Source of the DNA: Acinetobacter nectaris CIP 110549
Lineage (GTDB): Bacteria; Pseudomonadota; Gammaproteobacteria; Pseudomonadales; Moraxellaceae
NCBI RefSeq assembly: GCF_000488215.1
Contig: NZ_KI530712.1
Coordinates: forward strand, 748,881 to 812,880
Reading direction: 5' to 3'
DNA length: 64,000 bases
A program made the position numbers and the translations under genes. Below the pieces are notes generated by a model that saw only the letters and a list, made by a program, of their open reading frames with translations, made no database searches and had not been told where the DNA came from. Positions 28,205-37,411 of this stretch are shown here, one piece after another. How positions within the stretch are numbered: the stretch's first letter is position 1; every line of letters begins with the position of its first letter.

Positions 28205-30358
28205 TTAGAACTTCATTGTTGCTCTAAGAGCAAACTCTCTCGCATCACCTCGAGAAACATTAAGATATGCAGCACCATCTAAACCTGTAGTCGATGTGAA
28301 ATAATCTTTATCAAATAAGTTATTTACATTAAATTTCAGATTTAAATCTTTTCCGCCAATTAAAGTATCATAGCTAATAAATGCATTTACGAGCGTATAG
28401 TCTGGTAGTTTAAAGTTATTTGACTGATCTCCCGGACGGTTACCCACATAGTTACTGCTTGCACCAAATCGCAATTGACCATTAGCAAATTGGCCATAAT
28501 CATAAGATAAAGAAAGTGATGCTGTATTTTTGGCAACATTCGGTAAATACTTGCCAATTGCTGTTGTATTGGTTGAATCAGTTACTTTTGCATGTGTATA
28601 AGCATAAGTTACGATTGCATCAAGTTTATCAGTTACACGCCCTGTTACATCTAACTCTACACCTCTAGAGCGAGCATCTTGTGCTGTAGAAATATTTAAA
28701 GAAGTGTCATTATCAATAATATTGGTCTTTTTAATATCATAAAGCGCCAAATTTGCTGTTAAACGGTCATCTAACTCATATTTAAAGCCAATTTCATAAG
28801 ACTTTGCTTGTTCAGGTGGTGTAGCATTATTTAACTGCGTTTTATAACCTGCAATTGTCCAACTTGGTTTAAGCGATTCAGTATAACTTGCATAAGTTGA
28901 GAACTGATCATTAAACTTATAAACGAGTCCTGCTCTTGGTAACCACTTTCCATCATCTGTATTAGTATTTAGAATAAATGGACGACCTTTACCTGCGGTT
29001 TGCTGCCAATGGGTATAACGTCCACCTAATACTGCAATCCATTGATCAGTTAAATACAATGAGTCTTGTAGATAAAAACCATATGTATGTAAATTATTGG
29101 TCTGATCACTTGCTGTAGAATCTACCGTAGATGGTAAGCTTACACTTGAACCCGCAAGTGTTTCATAATTTATACTTTTTTGGCTATTAGCAACAGTACG
29201 CCATAGATCTTTACGGTAATACTGTACATAGGATGCTTCTGTACCTAACTGTATATCATTACGTAAACCAAAGATTGTCGTTTTACCATTTAAATAAGCA
29301 TTTCCAAAACTTGATATGCTCTCGGCACCTGTTGTGGCATCGTTACTACGTTTTAATGTATCTGTTGTCGTATTCAACGAACCAGGTACAGCGCGCATCT
29401 GTCCTGCATCATACAATTCTTTGTTATAGCTATAGCCTGTATGAAATGCCCAGTCATCATTGATACGATGATCTAAAGTAAGCTGTGCAAGATGGTCTTC
29501 ACCCTGCATTTGATTCGATGCAGTATCTAAACGTGTATATTTTGAAATAGGAAGAACTTTCCCTGTACCAAAACGATCAATAATTGTAGATCGGTCAAAG
29601 GGAACATCAAATTTATGGTATTGATAACTTGCATTAATTTTTGTTTGCCCATTATCCCACTGAATACTTGGTGCAATTAATTGCTGATTGTTATACCCAA
29701 AATTCCGCCAATAATCTTTTCTAGATTGATCTGCAACTAAGCGATAAGAAAATTGACTCGTACCAATTTGCCCTGTGGTATCTACACTTGTACCCACACC
29801 ATTTTTGCCACGTGCATAGCTCGAACCATAAATAGAAACTTCTGTACTTTGTTTTTGTTGAGGCTGTTTTGTAACAACATTGACCACACCACCCGGATCC
29901 ATAATTCCATATAGAAGTGTTGCTGGTCCTTTCAATACTTCAATCTTACTTACAGCTGCATTCATTGCACGCCCTTGTACAATAGGCATACCATTAATCA
30001 TGATAGAGCCATCACGATTATCGCCAAACCCTCTTTTCATGACTGTGTCTTGCGTGCCTGCCAAAGTATTACCCTGAGTAATACCACTCACTTGAGTTAA
30101 GGCATTGTCTAGATTTTCTGGCTCATAATCTTGGATATATTTAGGTGGTACAATATTGACTGTTTGAGGTATATCAAGATTCTTCTGTGTACTACGTAAA
30201 GTAGACATATCACGATGAGCAACATAATGTGTCACCTGTTCTTCTTGAGCAGAAGATGTGATTGTCGGTAGCATTAAAGAATCATTTGCTTGCGCATAAG
30301 CAATACTAAGTAAAGAGACAGACAAAAAGGTCTTTGTAAAATGAATAGAGTTTTTCAT
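28205..30358 (-). CDS. TonB-dependent siderophore receptor (1)
   Basis: Outer-membrane gated barrel importing ferric siderophores with TonB-ExbBD energy. From the ATG at 30358 it is 717 residues: signal peptide ending near YAQA-ND, plug domain with IPQTVNIVPPKYIQD, a VKRGFG-like block and KIEVLKGPATLLYGIMDPGGVVNVVTKQP (plug consensus), and a barrel ending in Phe (FALRATMKF). This is the TIGR01783 siderophore-receptor type. A longer frame would begin at a TTG at 30418, but that would put the Fur-like box inside the gene; the internal ATG is better despite its poor ribosome site. The ligand is unknown. Confidence 0.9.
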   Translation of the reverse strand: MKNSIHFTKTFLSVSLLSIAYAQANDSLMLPTITSSAQEEQVTHYVAHRDMSTLRSTQKNLDIPQTVNIVPPKYIQDYEPENLDNALTQVSGITQGNTLAGTQDTVMKRGFGDNRDGSIMINGMPIVQGRAMNAAVSKIEVLKGPATLLYGIMDPGGVVNVVTKQPQQKQSTEVSIYGSSYARGKNGVGTSVDTTGQIGTSQFSYRLVADQSRKDYWRNFGYNNQQLIAPSIQWDNGQTKINASYQYHKFDVPFDRSTIIDRFGTGKVLPISKYTRLDTASNQMQGEDHLAQLTLDHRINDDWAFHTGYSYNKELYDAGQMRAVPGSLNTTTDTLKRSNDATTGAESISSFGNAYLNGKTTIFGLRNDIQLGTEASYVQYYRKDLWRTVANSQKSINYETLAGSSVSLPSTVDSTASDQTNNLHTYGFYLQDSLYLTDQWIAVLGGRYTHWQQTAGKGRPFILNTNTDDGKWLPRAGLVYKFNDQFSTYASYTESLKPSWTIAGYKTQLNNATPPEQAKSYEIGFKYELDDRLTANLALYDIKKTNIIDNDTSLNISTAQDARSRGVELDVTGRVTDKLDAIVTYAYTHAKVTDSTNTTAIGKYLPNVAKNTASLSLSYDYGQFANGQLRFGASSNYVGNRPGDQSNNFKLPDYTLVNAFISYDTLIGGKDLNLKFNVNNLFDKDYFTSTTGLDGAAYLNVSRGDAREFALRATMKF

Positions 30359-30393
30359 ACAAATAAAGCAACATAAATTTACCTGAAAGATAC

Positions 30394-30408
30394 ATATAAT
30401 AATTCTCA
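30394..30408 (-). promoter_or_regulatory. Fur-like box upstream of TonB receptor 1
   Basis: On the minus strand TGAGAATTATTATAT, 11 of 14 matches to the 7-1-7 Fur pattern TGATAATNATTATCA, located 36 bases upstream of the chosen ATG. Confidence 0.55.
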
Positions 30409-30521
30409 TTTTCAACAAAATTACTATTATTAGTTATAGAATAAATCTATTAATATTTTTGTAACTTACGCTCATACCCAAGAAACTGCATAAAATACCA
30501 ACACTTAAAATATAAGATTCT

Positions 30522-30549
30522 TGCTATTTCTAAATATTTTATCTATGAT
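30522..30549 (+). promoter_or_regulatory. Promoter of tRNA-Leu copy 3
   Basis: TTGCTA (30522-30527), 16-base spacer, TATGAT (30544-30549), nine bases before the tRNA 5' end. It shares a GCACAT leader with copy 2. Confidence 0.6.
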
Positions 30550-30558
30550 TGCGCACAT

Positions 30559-30644
30559 GCCCGGGTGGTGAAATAGGTAGACACAGGGGATTTAAAATCC
30601 CCCGCCCACAAAGCGTGCCGGTTCGAGTCCGGCCCCGGGCACCA
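30559..30644 (+). tRNA. tRNA-Leu (anticodon UAA), copy 3
   Basis: Third 86-base copy, identical in sequence to copies 1 and 2, with encoded CCA and its own promoter. Confidence 0.97.
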
Positions 30645-30696
30645 TTCTAATAATTTTAGAGTGGTGTAAAAATACCAGCATTAAGCTGGTTTTTTT
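30640..30696 (+). terminator. Conserved hairpin plus terminator after tRNA-Leu copy 3
   Basis: CACCATTCTA pairs with TAGAGTGGTG; the single A-to-G change relative to the other copies keeps pairing as G-U. It is followed by CCAGC-ATTAA-GCTGG (30675-30689) and a T-run to 30696. Confidence 0.8.
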
Positions 30697-30834
30697 GTAT
30701 CTAAAAATTAACAAATCAATACAAGTGAATATATTTTTTTATAAAAATAAATGAAATACCAAAATACAAGCACTTATCATCACAATATGGAAAGTGATAT
30801 ATTGTCTCATATTAAATTTAACGCTAGGTGTCTT

Positions 30835-31398
30835 ATGAAAAAATTAATACTTGCAACATTATGTGCTTCATCTGTCATGCTTGTCGCTTGTTCGAAAAAA
30901 CCTGAAGCAACACAACAAACTGAACAGCAAACACAACAAGCTGCTCCTGCTCCAGTCAGCTTTAGTCATGACAATGTTGCAGATATTAAGGCTGATTTAA
31001 AAGCTGTCCAAGAATTATCAAATAAGAAAGCACAAGAAGGTGTTAAGTTCCAAGAAGAAGCTATGGAAGCTGCAAAATCTGGTAAAGAAGAGCAAATTCA
31101 GGCCATGGTTGGAAAAATGAAAGTATTTGTCGACAGCTTTAATAATGAATTAAGTGCTTTAAGCTTAAAAAGCGCAGAAGTAAATGATCTCCGTATTAAA
31201 ATGATCGAATCTAATAACTACGGTCTACAACTTGCACAAGAAAGTGTTACAAAAACACCTGATGAAAAGAAAATGAATGACTTACAAAAGCAAGTGAATG
31301 ACGTTCAACAGCAAATGCTCGATATTATGCAAAAACTTCAAGCAAAAGTGGGTACTTTGCAACAAGCAGCTTCTGAAGTAAAACCAACTAAACCTTAA
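30835..31398 (+). CDS. Putative lipoprotein with coiled-coil, unknown function
   Basis: From the ATG at 30835 (AGGTG ribosome site) the product is 187 residues with a lipoprotein signal MKKLILATLCASSVMLVAC (lipobox LVAC, Cys19). A Gln-rich linker (TQQTEQQTQQAAPAP) leads to a long, almost uninterrupted helix: KADLKAVQELSNKKAQEG, then KQVNDVQQQMLDIMQKLQ with coiled-coil heptads. I do not recognise a specific family; an outer-membrane-anchored structural or spacer role would fit. It ends in a hairpin 11 bases after the stop. Confidence 0.75.
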   Translation: MKKLILATLCASSVMLVACSKKPEATQQTEQQTQQAAPAPVSFSHDNVADIKADLKAVQELSNKKAQEGVKFQEEAMEAAKSGKEEQIQAMVGKMKVFVDSFNNELSALSLKSAEVNDLRIKMIESNNYGLQLAQESVTKTPDEKKMNDLQKQVNDVQQQMLDIMQKLQAKVGTLQQAASEVKPTKP

Positions 31399-31409
31399 AG
31401 TTAGCCTAT

Positions 31410-31440
31410 TGTGTAGTGTACTTCTGAGGTACGCTACACA
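31410..31440 (+). terminator. Hairpin between lipoprotein and cyclo-ligase genes
   Basis: Twelve-pair stem TGTGTAGTGTAC / GTACGCTACACA (one G-T pair) with loop TTCTGAG. No T-run follows, so it may be a partial terminator within a transcription unit. Confidence 0.5.
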
Positions 31441-31469
31441 TATCCATTCAGTCACTTAAAAATGATGTT

Positions 31470-32063
31470 ATGCAGCCACTTTCTCTGCTACGAAAAAATC
31501 TACGAAAACAAAGAAAAAACTTAAATCAATTTCAGCAAAGGCAAGCTGAAATAGCCTGTTTACATCAAATTATACGTACCCCCTTATTTCACCATGCGCA
31601 ACATATTGGACTTTATTTAGATGCATTTGGAGAAATTCAAACTCATCTCCTCCTACTCTATTGTTTCAAAAAAAGAAAAATTGTGTATTTACCTAAAGTT
31701 TGTGCAATGAATCAATGCTTAAACTGGGTAAAAGTATCAAAAAAACAGTATTTAAATAATCGCTTTAGTAAACATCAACTTGGAATGTATGAACCTCAAA
31801 ATGGCATAGGGATTCAAGTTCAATATTTAGATGTTATTTTCATGCCACTGCTTGCATGTGATTTACTAGGTACACGATTAGGCATGGGAGGTGGTTTTTA
31901 TGATAGAACACTTGCACATACACCTAAAAAGCCGTACCGTATTGGTTTAGCGCATGATTTTCAGGTTATAAAAACACCTCTACTACGTAGAGCATGGGAT
32001 GAACCCTTAGATGCATTATTCACACCTTCAAAATACTATCAATTCACATCTAACTTAAGATAA
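31470..32063 (+). CDS. 5-formyltetrahydrofolate cyclo-ligase
   Basis: Converts 5-formyl-THF to 5,10-methenyl-THF with ATP (MTHFS, the YgfA/Fau family). 197 residues. It begins with the basic LLRKNLRKQRKNLNQFQQ typical of the family, has the middle KIVYLPKV segment and the diagnostic GTRLGMGGGFYDRTL. The tail DEPLDALFTPSKYY also fits (DxxxDxxxTP). Links to folD elsewhere in the window through folate one-carbon metabolism. In enterics 6S RNA lies just upstream, but the 70-base gap here excludes that. Confidence 0.93.
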   Translation: MQPLSLLRKNLRKQRKNLNQFQQRQAEIACLHQIIRTPLFHHAQHIGLYLDAFGEIQTHLLLLYCFKKRKIVYLPKVCAMNQCLNWVKVSKKQYLNNRFSKHQLGMYEPQNGIGIQVQYLDVIFMPLLACDLLGTRLGMGGGFYDRTLAHTPKKPYRIGLAHDFQVIKTPLLRRAWDEPLDALFTPSKYYQFTSNLR

Positions 32064-32190
32064 ACGCTGTTTTTTTCAACGAATCCCAACTTTTTTAGTC
32101 TTTTTTATTTTTTTAGCCCTTGTAATTTAAAAAAAGTACATCACTATAAAATATTATGGCAACAATGTTGTCACTCATTAGGAGTGCCCC

Positions 32191-34620
32191 ATGACTGAAC
32201 AAATTCTGAATAATGAAAGTTCTCAAGAACTTACAACTATTCCAAACGTATTACCTCTTTTAGCGTTACGTGATGTTGTTGTATATCCACACATGCAAAT
32301 CGCGCTTTTTGTTGGTCGTGAAAAATCGATAAAAGCTGTTGATGTGGCGCGTAACAGTGACAATTTAGTATTTGTGGTTGCACAAAAAGACTCTCTTACA
32401 GAAGATATTGATCAAGAAAATCTTTATCAATATGGTACTGTTGCAAAAATTGTCCAAGTTGTTAACCATGAAAATGATGAAAACTGCATTAAAGTTTTGA
32501 TCGAAGGTTTATACCGCTCAAAATTAGAAAATATTTCAGAGCAAGAAAGTCATTTCACAGCAGAACATACACTTAGCCCAATACACGTTGGACTAGATAA
32601 AGAAACACAAGCAGATCGTTTACAAGAATTGCAAGGTCTATTTGCGCAGTATGCTGAAGCAAAACTACGCAATGCGCGTGAGTTAATTGCTGCTGCCAAC
32701 AAAATAGATGATTTATTACAATTACTATTTTTTGTTGCGACTCGCGTGCCTCTAAATATTGCTGTTAAACAGAACTTTCTAGAAGAAGACTTATTCGAAG
32801 CACATCTTAAAGAGCTTATGACTTACCTTCTTCAGCAATCTGAAGAACAGCAAATTGAGCAAAACTTGCATGAAAATGTAAAACGCCAAATGGAAAAAAA
32901 TCAGCGTGAATACTTTCTAAATGAAAAAATGAAAGTCATTCAACGTGAATTATCCGATATGAATGGCGGTGCTGAAGATGAAGTCGCTGAATTGGAAAAG
33001 CGACTTGCTGAAGCAGATCTACCTGAGCATGTACGTAAAAAAGCCGAAGTTGAATTTAGAAAACTCAAGGCTATGCAACCTGCATCAAGTGAAGCTGCAG
33101 TTGTCCGTAACTACTTAGATGTTATTTTAGATACACCTTGGAATACAGCAAGTAAAGTAAGCATTAACCTAAACAAAGCACAAGAAATTCTAGATAAAGA
33201 CCATTACGGCTTAGATGAAGTTAAAGCGCGTATCGTTGAGTATCTCGCAGTTCAATCACGTGTGAAAAAACTACGTGGCCCGATTCTTTGTCTAGTTGGT
33301 CCTCCTGGTGTGGGTAAAACATCACTTGGTGAATCTATTGCCAAAGCGACAGGTCGTGAGTTTGTACGTATGGCTTTAGGTGGCGTACGTGATGAAGCAG
33401 AAATTCGTGGGCACCGTCGTACTTATATTGGTGCGATGCCAGGTAAAATCGTGCAATCTTTAACAAAATCAGGAGTTAAGAATCCTTTATTCTTACTCGA
33501 TGAAATTGATAAAATGGCACAAGATTATCGTGGTGATCCAGCTTCTGCCTTACTTGAAGTGCTAGACCCATCGCAAAATAGTAAGTTTAACGACCACTAT
33601 TTAGACTTGGATTTAGACTTATCTGAGGTTATGTTTATTTGTACTGCAAATAGCATGAATATTCCTGAAGCATTACTTGACCGTATGGAAGTTATTCGCT
33701 TACCAGGATATACCGAAGAAGAGAAAGTAAATATTGCATCTCGTTATTTAGTACCAAAAGCAATTAAAGATAATGGCTTACGTGCTAAAGAGCTTTCTGT
33801 ACATGAAGAGGCAATTCAAGATATCGTTCGTCGTTATACCCGCGAAGCAGGTGTTCGTAGCTTAGAACGTGAAATCTCAAAAATTGCACGTAAAGTTGTT
33901 AAAGAAGCTGTAAGTAAAAAAGCGAAAAACTTGCATATTGATGTAACAGATCAAAATTTACCTGACTACTTAGGCGTACATAAATTTGATTATGGTATTG
34001 CTGAAGAAGAAGCACAGATTGGTCGTGTAAATGGTCTTGCTTGGACATCAGTAGGTGGCGAGCTTTTAACGATTGAAGTCGCTGCTGTGAAAGGCAAAGG
34101 TAAGTTCATTACTACAGGCTCTCTTGGCGATGTAATGAAAGAATCTATTACTGCTGCAATGACTGTTGTAAGAACACGTGCAGATGAGCTTGGTATCGAA
34201 TCTACTCGCTTTGAAGAAACTGATGTACATGTTCATTTACCTGAAGGTGCAACACCTAAAGATGGTCCATCAGCAGGTTTAGCATTAACGACTGCTCTTG
34301 TATCTGCGTTTACAGGTATACCTATTCGTGCAGATATTGCTATGACAGGTGAAACGTCTTTACGTGGTCATGCATTACGTATTGGTGGGCTAAAAGAAAA
34401 ACTTCTTGCAGCACATCGTGGTGGTATTAAGCTTGTATTTATTCCACAAGAAAATGTTCGTGATTTAGCTGAAATCCCTGACAATGTAAAAGAAGGTTTA
34501 GAAATTAAAGCAGTCAAAACGATTGATGATGTCTTGCCATTTGCATTAACAGAAATGCCTAAACCACTACCAACACCTTTGGTTAAGCCAGTCACTGAAA
34601 ATAAAGTAACTCGTCACTAA
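32191..34620 (+). CDS. lon: ATP-dependent protease Lon
   Basis: Cytosolic AAA+ serine protease removing misfolded and regulatory proteins; 809 residues, full length. N-terminal substrate domain (LPLLALRDVVVYPHM), long helical linker, AAA module with Walker A GPPGVGKT (370-377) and Walker B FLLDEIDKM, and a C-terminal protease domain with the Ser-Lys dyad Ser694 (DGPSAGLA) and Lys737 (GGLKEKLLAAHRGG). AGGAG precedes the ATG. A TTGTAA / TATAAA pair at 32120-32150 is a possible promoter with a long spacer; no good sigma-32 site is seen. Strong terminator follows. Confidence 0.98.
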   Translation: MTEQILNNESSQELTTIPNVLPLLALRDVVVYPHMQIALFVGREKSIKAVDVARNSDNLVFVVAQKDSLTEDIDQENLYQYGTVAKIVQVVNHENDENCIKVLIEGLYRSKLENISEQESHFTAEHTLSPIHVGLDKETQADRLQELQGLFAQYAEAKLRNARELIAAANKIDDLLQLLFFVATRVPLNIAVKQNFLEEDLFEAHLKELMTYLLQQSEEQQIEQNLHENVKRQMEKNQREYFLNEKMKVIQRELSDMNGGAEDEVAELEKRLAEADLPEHVRKKAEVEFRKLKAMQPASSEAAVVRNYLDVILDTPWNTASKVSINLNKAQEILDKDHYGLDEVKARIVEYLAVQSRVKKLRGPILCLVGPPGVGKTSLGESIAKATGREFVRMALGGVRDEAEIRGHRRTYIGAMPGKIVQSLTKSGVKNPLFLLDEIDKMAQDYRGDPASALLEVLDPSQNSKFNDHYLDLDLDLSEVMFICTANSMNIPEALLDRMEVIRLPGYTEEEKVNIASRYLVPKAIKDNGLRAKELSVHEEAIQDIVRRYTREAGVRSLEREISKIARKVVKEAVSKKAKNLHIDVTDQNLPDYLGVHKFDYGIAEEEAQIGRVNGLAWTSVGGELLTIEVAAVKGKGKFITTGSLGDVMKESITAAMTVVRTRADELGIESTRFEETDVHVHLPEGATPKDGPSAGLALTTALVSAFTGIPIRADIAMTGETSLRGHALRIGGLKEKLLAAHRGGIKLVFIPQENVRDLAEIPDNVKEGLEIKAVKTIDDVLPFALTEMPKPLPTPLVKPVTENKVTRH

Positions 34621-34634
34621 TATTATACGTATAG

Positions 34635-34665
34635 AAAAAAGCCACTCATAAGAGTGGCTTTTTTT
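34635..34665. terminator. Bidirectional terminator between lon and RcnB-like gene
   Basis: Stem AAAAAAGCCACTC / GAGTGGCTTTTTT with loop ATAA, between convergent genes. Confidence 0.9.
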
Positions 34666-35080
34666 AATGATGTAATAAAATGCTGGTAATAATGCCTGTT
34701 GCAGCAGCAACTAAAATATATTGACCATTTACATGTAGCCAACGATGCCCACTTGGTGGTGGTGGTAGACCATTATCTTGCCAATTATTTATACGATAAT
34801 TTGGCCCCCAATAAGACCGTGGTAAGTATCCACCTCTTTGCCATTGCCCACCTTCAGGTGCATGGTAGTAGTGAGGATATTGACGAAAGTCAGGCTCATA
34901 TCTCATATCTTGTGGATGGCCATGATGATGAGGGCGATCATCAGAAAATGAGGGTTGTCCGCCTTGTGGCCCACCTCGTTCTGGACCATGATCCCATGGA
35001 TCAGCAGAGGCAATACCACTCATTAAAGTACTTGTACATAATATTGTAGTACAAATTAAATGCTTGTTAAGTTTTAACAT
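34664..35080 (-). CDS. RcnB-family periplasmic protein
   Basis: 138-residue exported protein: signal peptide ending near IASA-DP, then a His/Pro/Gly-rich stretch (DRPHHHGHPQ, YPHYYHAPEGG) that may bind metal, then the RcnB domain: WQRGGYLPRSYWG, INNWQDNGLPPPPSGHRWLHVNGQYILVAAATG (described here as linked W-, PPPP- and YILV-blocks), closing with ITSILLHH. In E. coli RcnB modulates nickel/cobalt export with RcnA; no rcnA is near, so a link to metal is inferred only from the family. Confidence 0.83.
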   Translation of the reverse strand: MLKLNKHLICTTILCTSTLMSGIASADPWDHGPERGGPQGGQPSFSDDRPHHHGHPQDMRYEPDFRQYPHYYHAPEGGQWQRGGYLPRSYWGPNYRINNWQDNGLPPPPSGHRWLHVNGQYILVAAATGIITSILLHH

Positions 35081-35315
35081 TTCAAAGCCTTACTTCACTC
35101 TTTATATGTAATTTACTCATAAATATAAGAGCTTCGATGAATAATCATGTGAGGCGCTGTAAACAATTAAGTAAGAAATGTATAATATGCAAATATTTTA
35201 TAAAAATATTGTAGATCATGTAATTCAATGATCTTTCATTTTTAGTATCTGAACATTTATGATTTACCCTTTCTCAAGTTATAATTATTGGCTTTTCAAT
35301 CAATAATTCTTACCT

Positions 35316-35795
35316 ATGAAAATTCGCATCCTTACCATTGGTCAAAAAATGCCTGCGTGGGTACTTACAGGAGTCAATGACTACCTAAAACGTATTCAAC
35401 CTTTTGTACAAACCCAGTTTGTTGAAATACCAATGGCGAAACGAGGAAAAAATGACTCAGAAGCAGATATTTTTAAGTACTGTCAAACTGAAGGTGAAGC
35501 AATTCTAGCAGCACTAAAACCAAATGAAATTTTAATTGCGCTTGAAGTGAATGGTAAAGAGTTAAGTACAGAAAATCTTGCCAAAACCATGAAAGATTGG
35601 ATGCTAGAAGGACAAGATATCGTACTTGCAATTGGCGGGCCTGATGGCTTAAGTGACCAAGTTAGGCAAGTAGCCAAATGGCATTGGTCACTATCTAAAC
35701 TTACATTACCTCACCCACTTGTTCGAGTGATGCTTATTGAACAGCTTTATCGTGCAATGAGCATTAACCATAACCATCCATACCATCGTGCTTAA
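35316..35795 (+). CDS. rlmH: 23S rRNA (pseudouridine1915-N3)-methyltransferase RlmH
   Basis: SPOUT-class methyltransferase acting on helix 69 of 70S ribosomes. 159 residues with MKIRILTIGQKMPAWV start, the SAM-site IGGPDGLS, and the C-terminal signature EQLYRAMSINHNHPYHRA. Length and ends match the family closely. It lies 25 bases before a DODA-type dioxygenase gene on the same strand, so the two may be co-transcribed. Confidence 0.97.
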   Translation: MKIRILTIGQKMPAWVLTGVNDYLKRIQPFVQTQFVEIPMAKRGKNDSEADIFKYCQTEGEAILAALKPNEILIALEVNGKELSTENLAKTMKDWMLEGQDIVLAIGGPDGLSDQVRQVAKWHWSLSKLTLPHPLVRVMLIEQLYRAMSINHNHPYHRA

Positions 35796-35820
35796 ATTTA
35801 AGCATATTTAAAGGATATTT

Positions 35821-36597
35821 ATGAATTTACAAACCCTACCAGGTTTATTTATTTCTCATGGTTCACCTATGCTTGCTCTAGATCCTGAGCAAGTTGGACC
35901 TGCATTACACCGTCTAAGTATTAATCTTCCCAAACCAAATGCGATTATCGTTATGTCTGCACACTGGGAAAGCCAAGCTTTAGAGGTGAGTACAGCAACT
36001 AGACCTGAAACTTGGCACGACTTTCGTGGATTCCCAGCAGAGCTTTACGAGATTCGCTATCCTGCATCAGGTAATATTGAACTTTCAGAACGTCTGTTAG
36101 AACGTTTTGCAAATGCAAATATTCATGCAAATGCAAATAGCACTCGACCTCGTGATCATGGTGTTTGGATGCCACTACTCCACATGTATCCAGAAGCTGA
36201 TATTCCTGTCATTGAAATATCATTGCCCATGCAAGGCAGTGCTGAAGATATTTATCAAATTGGTAAAACCTTAGCTGAACTGCGGCAGGAACAAATACTA
36301 TTGATTGGTTCAGGTAGCATTACACATAACCTTTCTGAACTTTCATGGCAGACTCGTCAATTAGCTACACCTACTTGGGCTTCTAATTTCAGAAACTACA
36401 TTGTTCAAAAACTACAACAGCATGATTTTGAAACCGTTTTAGACTGGGAAAATCTACCATATTTAGAAAAAAACCACCCAACACTCGAACATCTAGCACC
36501 TTTATTTTTTGCAATGGGTACAGGGCATCGGTTTAGCATTGTTCATAGTAGTTTTTCTATGGGGTCTCTAGGTATGGATATTTACCGCTTCGACTAA
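35821..36597 (+). CDS. Class III extradiol dioxygenase, DODA/YgiD type
   Basis: 258-residue non-haem metal enzyme of the 4,5-DOPA extradiol dioxygenase family. Metal-ligand positions look intact: HGSPM (His13), SAHWES (His48), RPRDHGVWMPL and SGSITHNL. The FRGFPAELYEIRYPASG block is typical of YgiD. In E. coli YgiD the natural substrate is not established. AAGGA ribosome site; follows rlmH. It converges tail to tail (four-base gap) with a second family member. Confidence 0.9.
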   Translation: MNLQTLPGLFISHGSPMLALDPEQVGPALHRLSINLPKPNAIIVMSAHWESQALEVSTATRPETWHDFRGFPAELYEIRYPASGNIELSERLLERFANANIHANANSTRPRDHGVWMPLLHMYPEADIPVIEISLPMQGSAEDIYQIGKTLAELRQEQILLIGSGSITHNLSELSWQTRQLATPTWASNFRNYIVQKLQQHDFETVLDWENLPYLEKNHPTLEHLAPLFFAMGTGHRFSIVHSSFSMGSLGMDIYRFD

Positions 36598-36601
36598 AAT
36601 T

Positions 36602-37411
36602 TCATCCAAACATAAAACCAGAAACGTGTATTCCACCTAAAAAATTTGTTTCATGATAGTTTCTTCTTGCCTTTTCATTCTCTGCTGCACCGACTGCCAC
36701 CATGATAGGAAGCAGATGTTCTTCTCTTGGGTGTGCAAAGCGTGCCGCAGGCGCTTGTTTCCAATCGCATAGAAGCATATTACGCGATTGCCCTTCATGA
36801 TTTAGAAGCGTATTACCCAACCAATCATCAAATAAAGCAGACTGTTTTTCAGCAGTAAAGTTAAAATGTGCAAGATTGTGATAGGTTAATCCACTCGCAA
36901 TAATCAAAATATTTTCATCTCGTAAAGCAGCAAGCTGACGCCCTAATTCAATATGTGTTATAGGGTCTAAACCTTTTTTTAAAGAAAGTTGTACTACAGG
37001 AATATCGGCTTTAGGATTAATGACTTGCATTGGTGCAAACATGCCATGGTCATACCCCCTAGACATGTCTATAGCAACATCAATATGTGCAGCTTTTAAA
37101 ATATCAACTATCCTAGTACTTAAGTCACGAGAACCAGAGGAAGTATATTTAATTTCGTAAGTATCTCTAGGAAAACCTGAATAGTCATACAGCATTGTTG
37201 GTCTTTCTGCACCTTGTACCGTAAAAACAGACTCTTCCCAATGTGCAGAAATCATTAAAATTGCTTTAGGCTGTTTTACTAAGCTCTCTAATATTTGAGA
37301 TAATGAACGCTCTAACTCTACATATTGCTTTTTAAGTGTATCTATCCATGGCCAAGGCCCACCACCATGTGAAACGAAAAACACTGGTTGACGTACTTGA
37401 TCAATATTCAT
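36602..37411 (-). CDS. Class III extradiol dioxygenase, DODA type (paralogue)
   Basis: 269 residues from the ATG at 37411 (GGGGA five bases upstream; another in-frame ATG at 37423 adds four residues). Same family as the convergent neighbour but clearly diverged: HGGGPWPW replaces HGSPM around His15, with SAHWEESVF, DYSGFPRDTYEIKY, GYDHGMFAPM and SGLTYHNL. The HGGGP variant marks a distinct DODA subgroup. No partner gene indicates the substrate. Two paralogues arranged tail to tail suggest an old inverted duplication or independent acquisition. Confidence 0.88.
   Translation of the reverse strand: MNIDQVRQPVFFVSHGGGPWPWIDTLKKQYVELERSLSQILESLVKQPKAILMISAHWEESVFTVQGAERPTMLYDYSGFPRDTYEIKYTSSGSRDLSTRIVDILKAAHIDVAIDMSRGYDHGMFAPMQVINPKADIPVVQLSLKKGLDPITHIELGRQLAALRDENILIIASGLTYHNLAHFNFTAEKQSALFDDWLGNTLLNHEGQSRNMLLCDWKQAPAARFAHPREEHLLPIMVAVGAAENEKARRNYHETNFLGGIHVSGFMFG

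Noticed and set aside
30359..30418. N-terminal extension of TonB receptor 1
   Set aside because: It would place the Fur-like box in coding sequence and add a second hydrophobic stretch ahead of a complete signal peptide.
25917..30696. Integrated prophage or ICE at the tRNA-Leu repeats
   Set aside because: No integrase, excisionase, phage or conjugation genes between the copies; contents are uppP, a receptor and a secreted protein.
31399..31469. 6S RNA upstream of the 5-formyl-THF cyclo-ligase gene
   Set aside because: The gap is only 71 bases and holds a simple hairpin; 6S RNA is about 180 bases.
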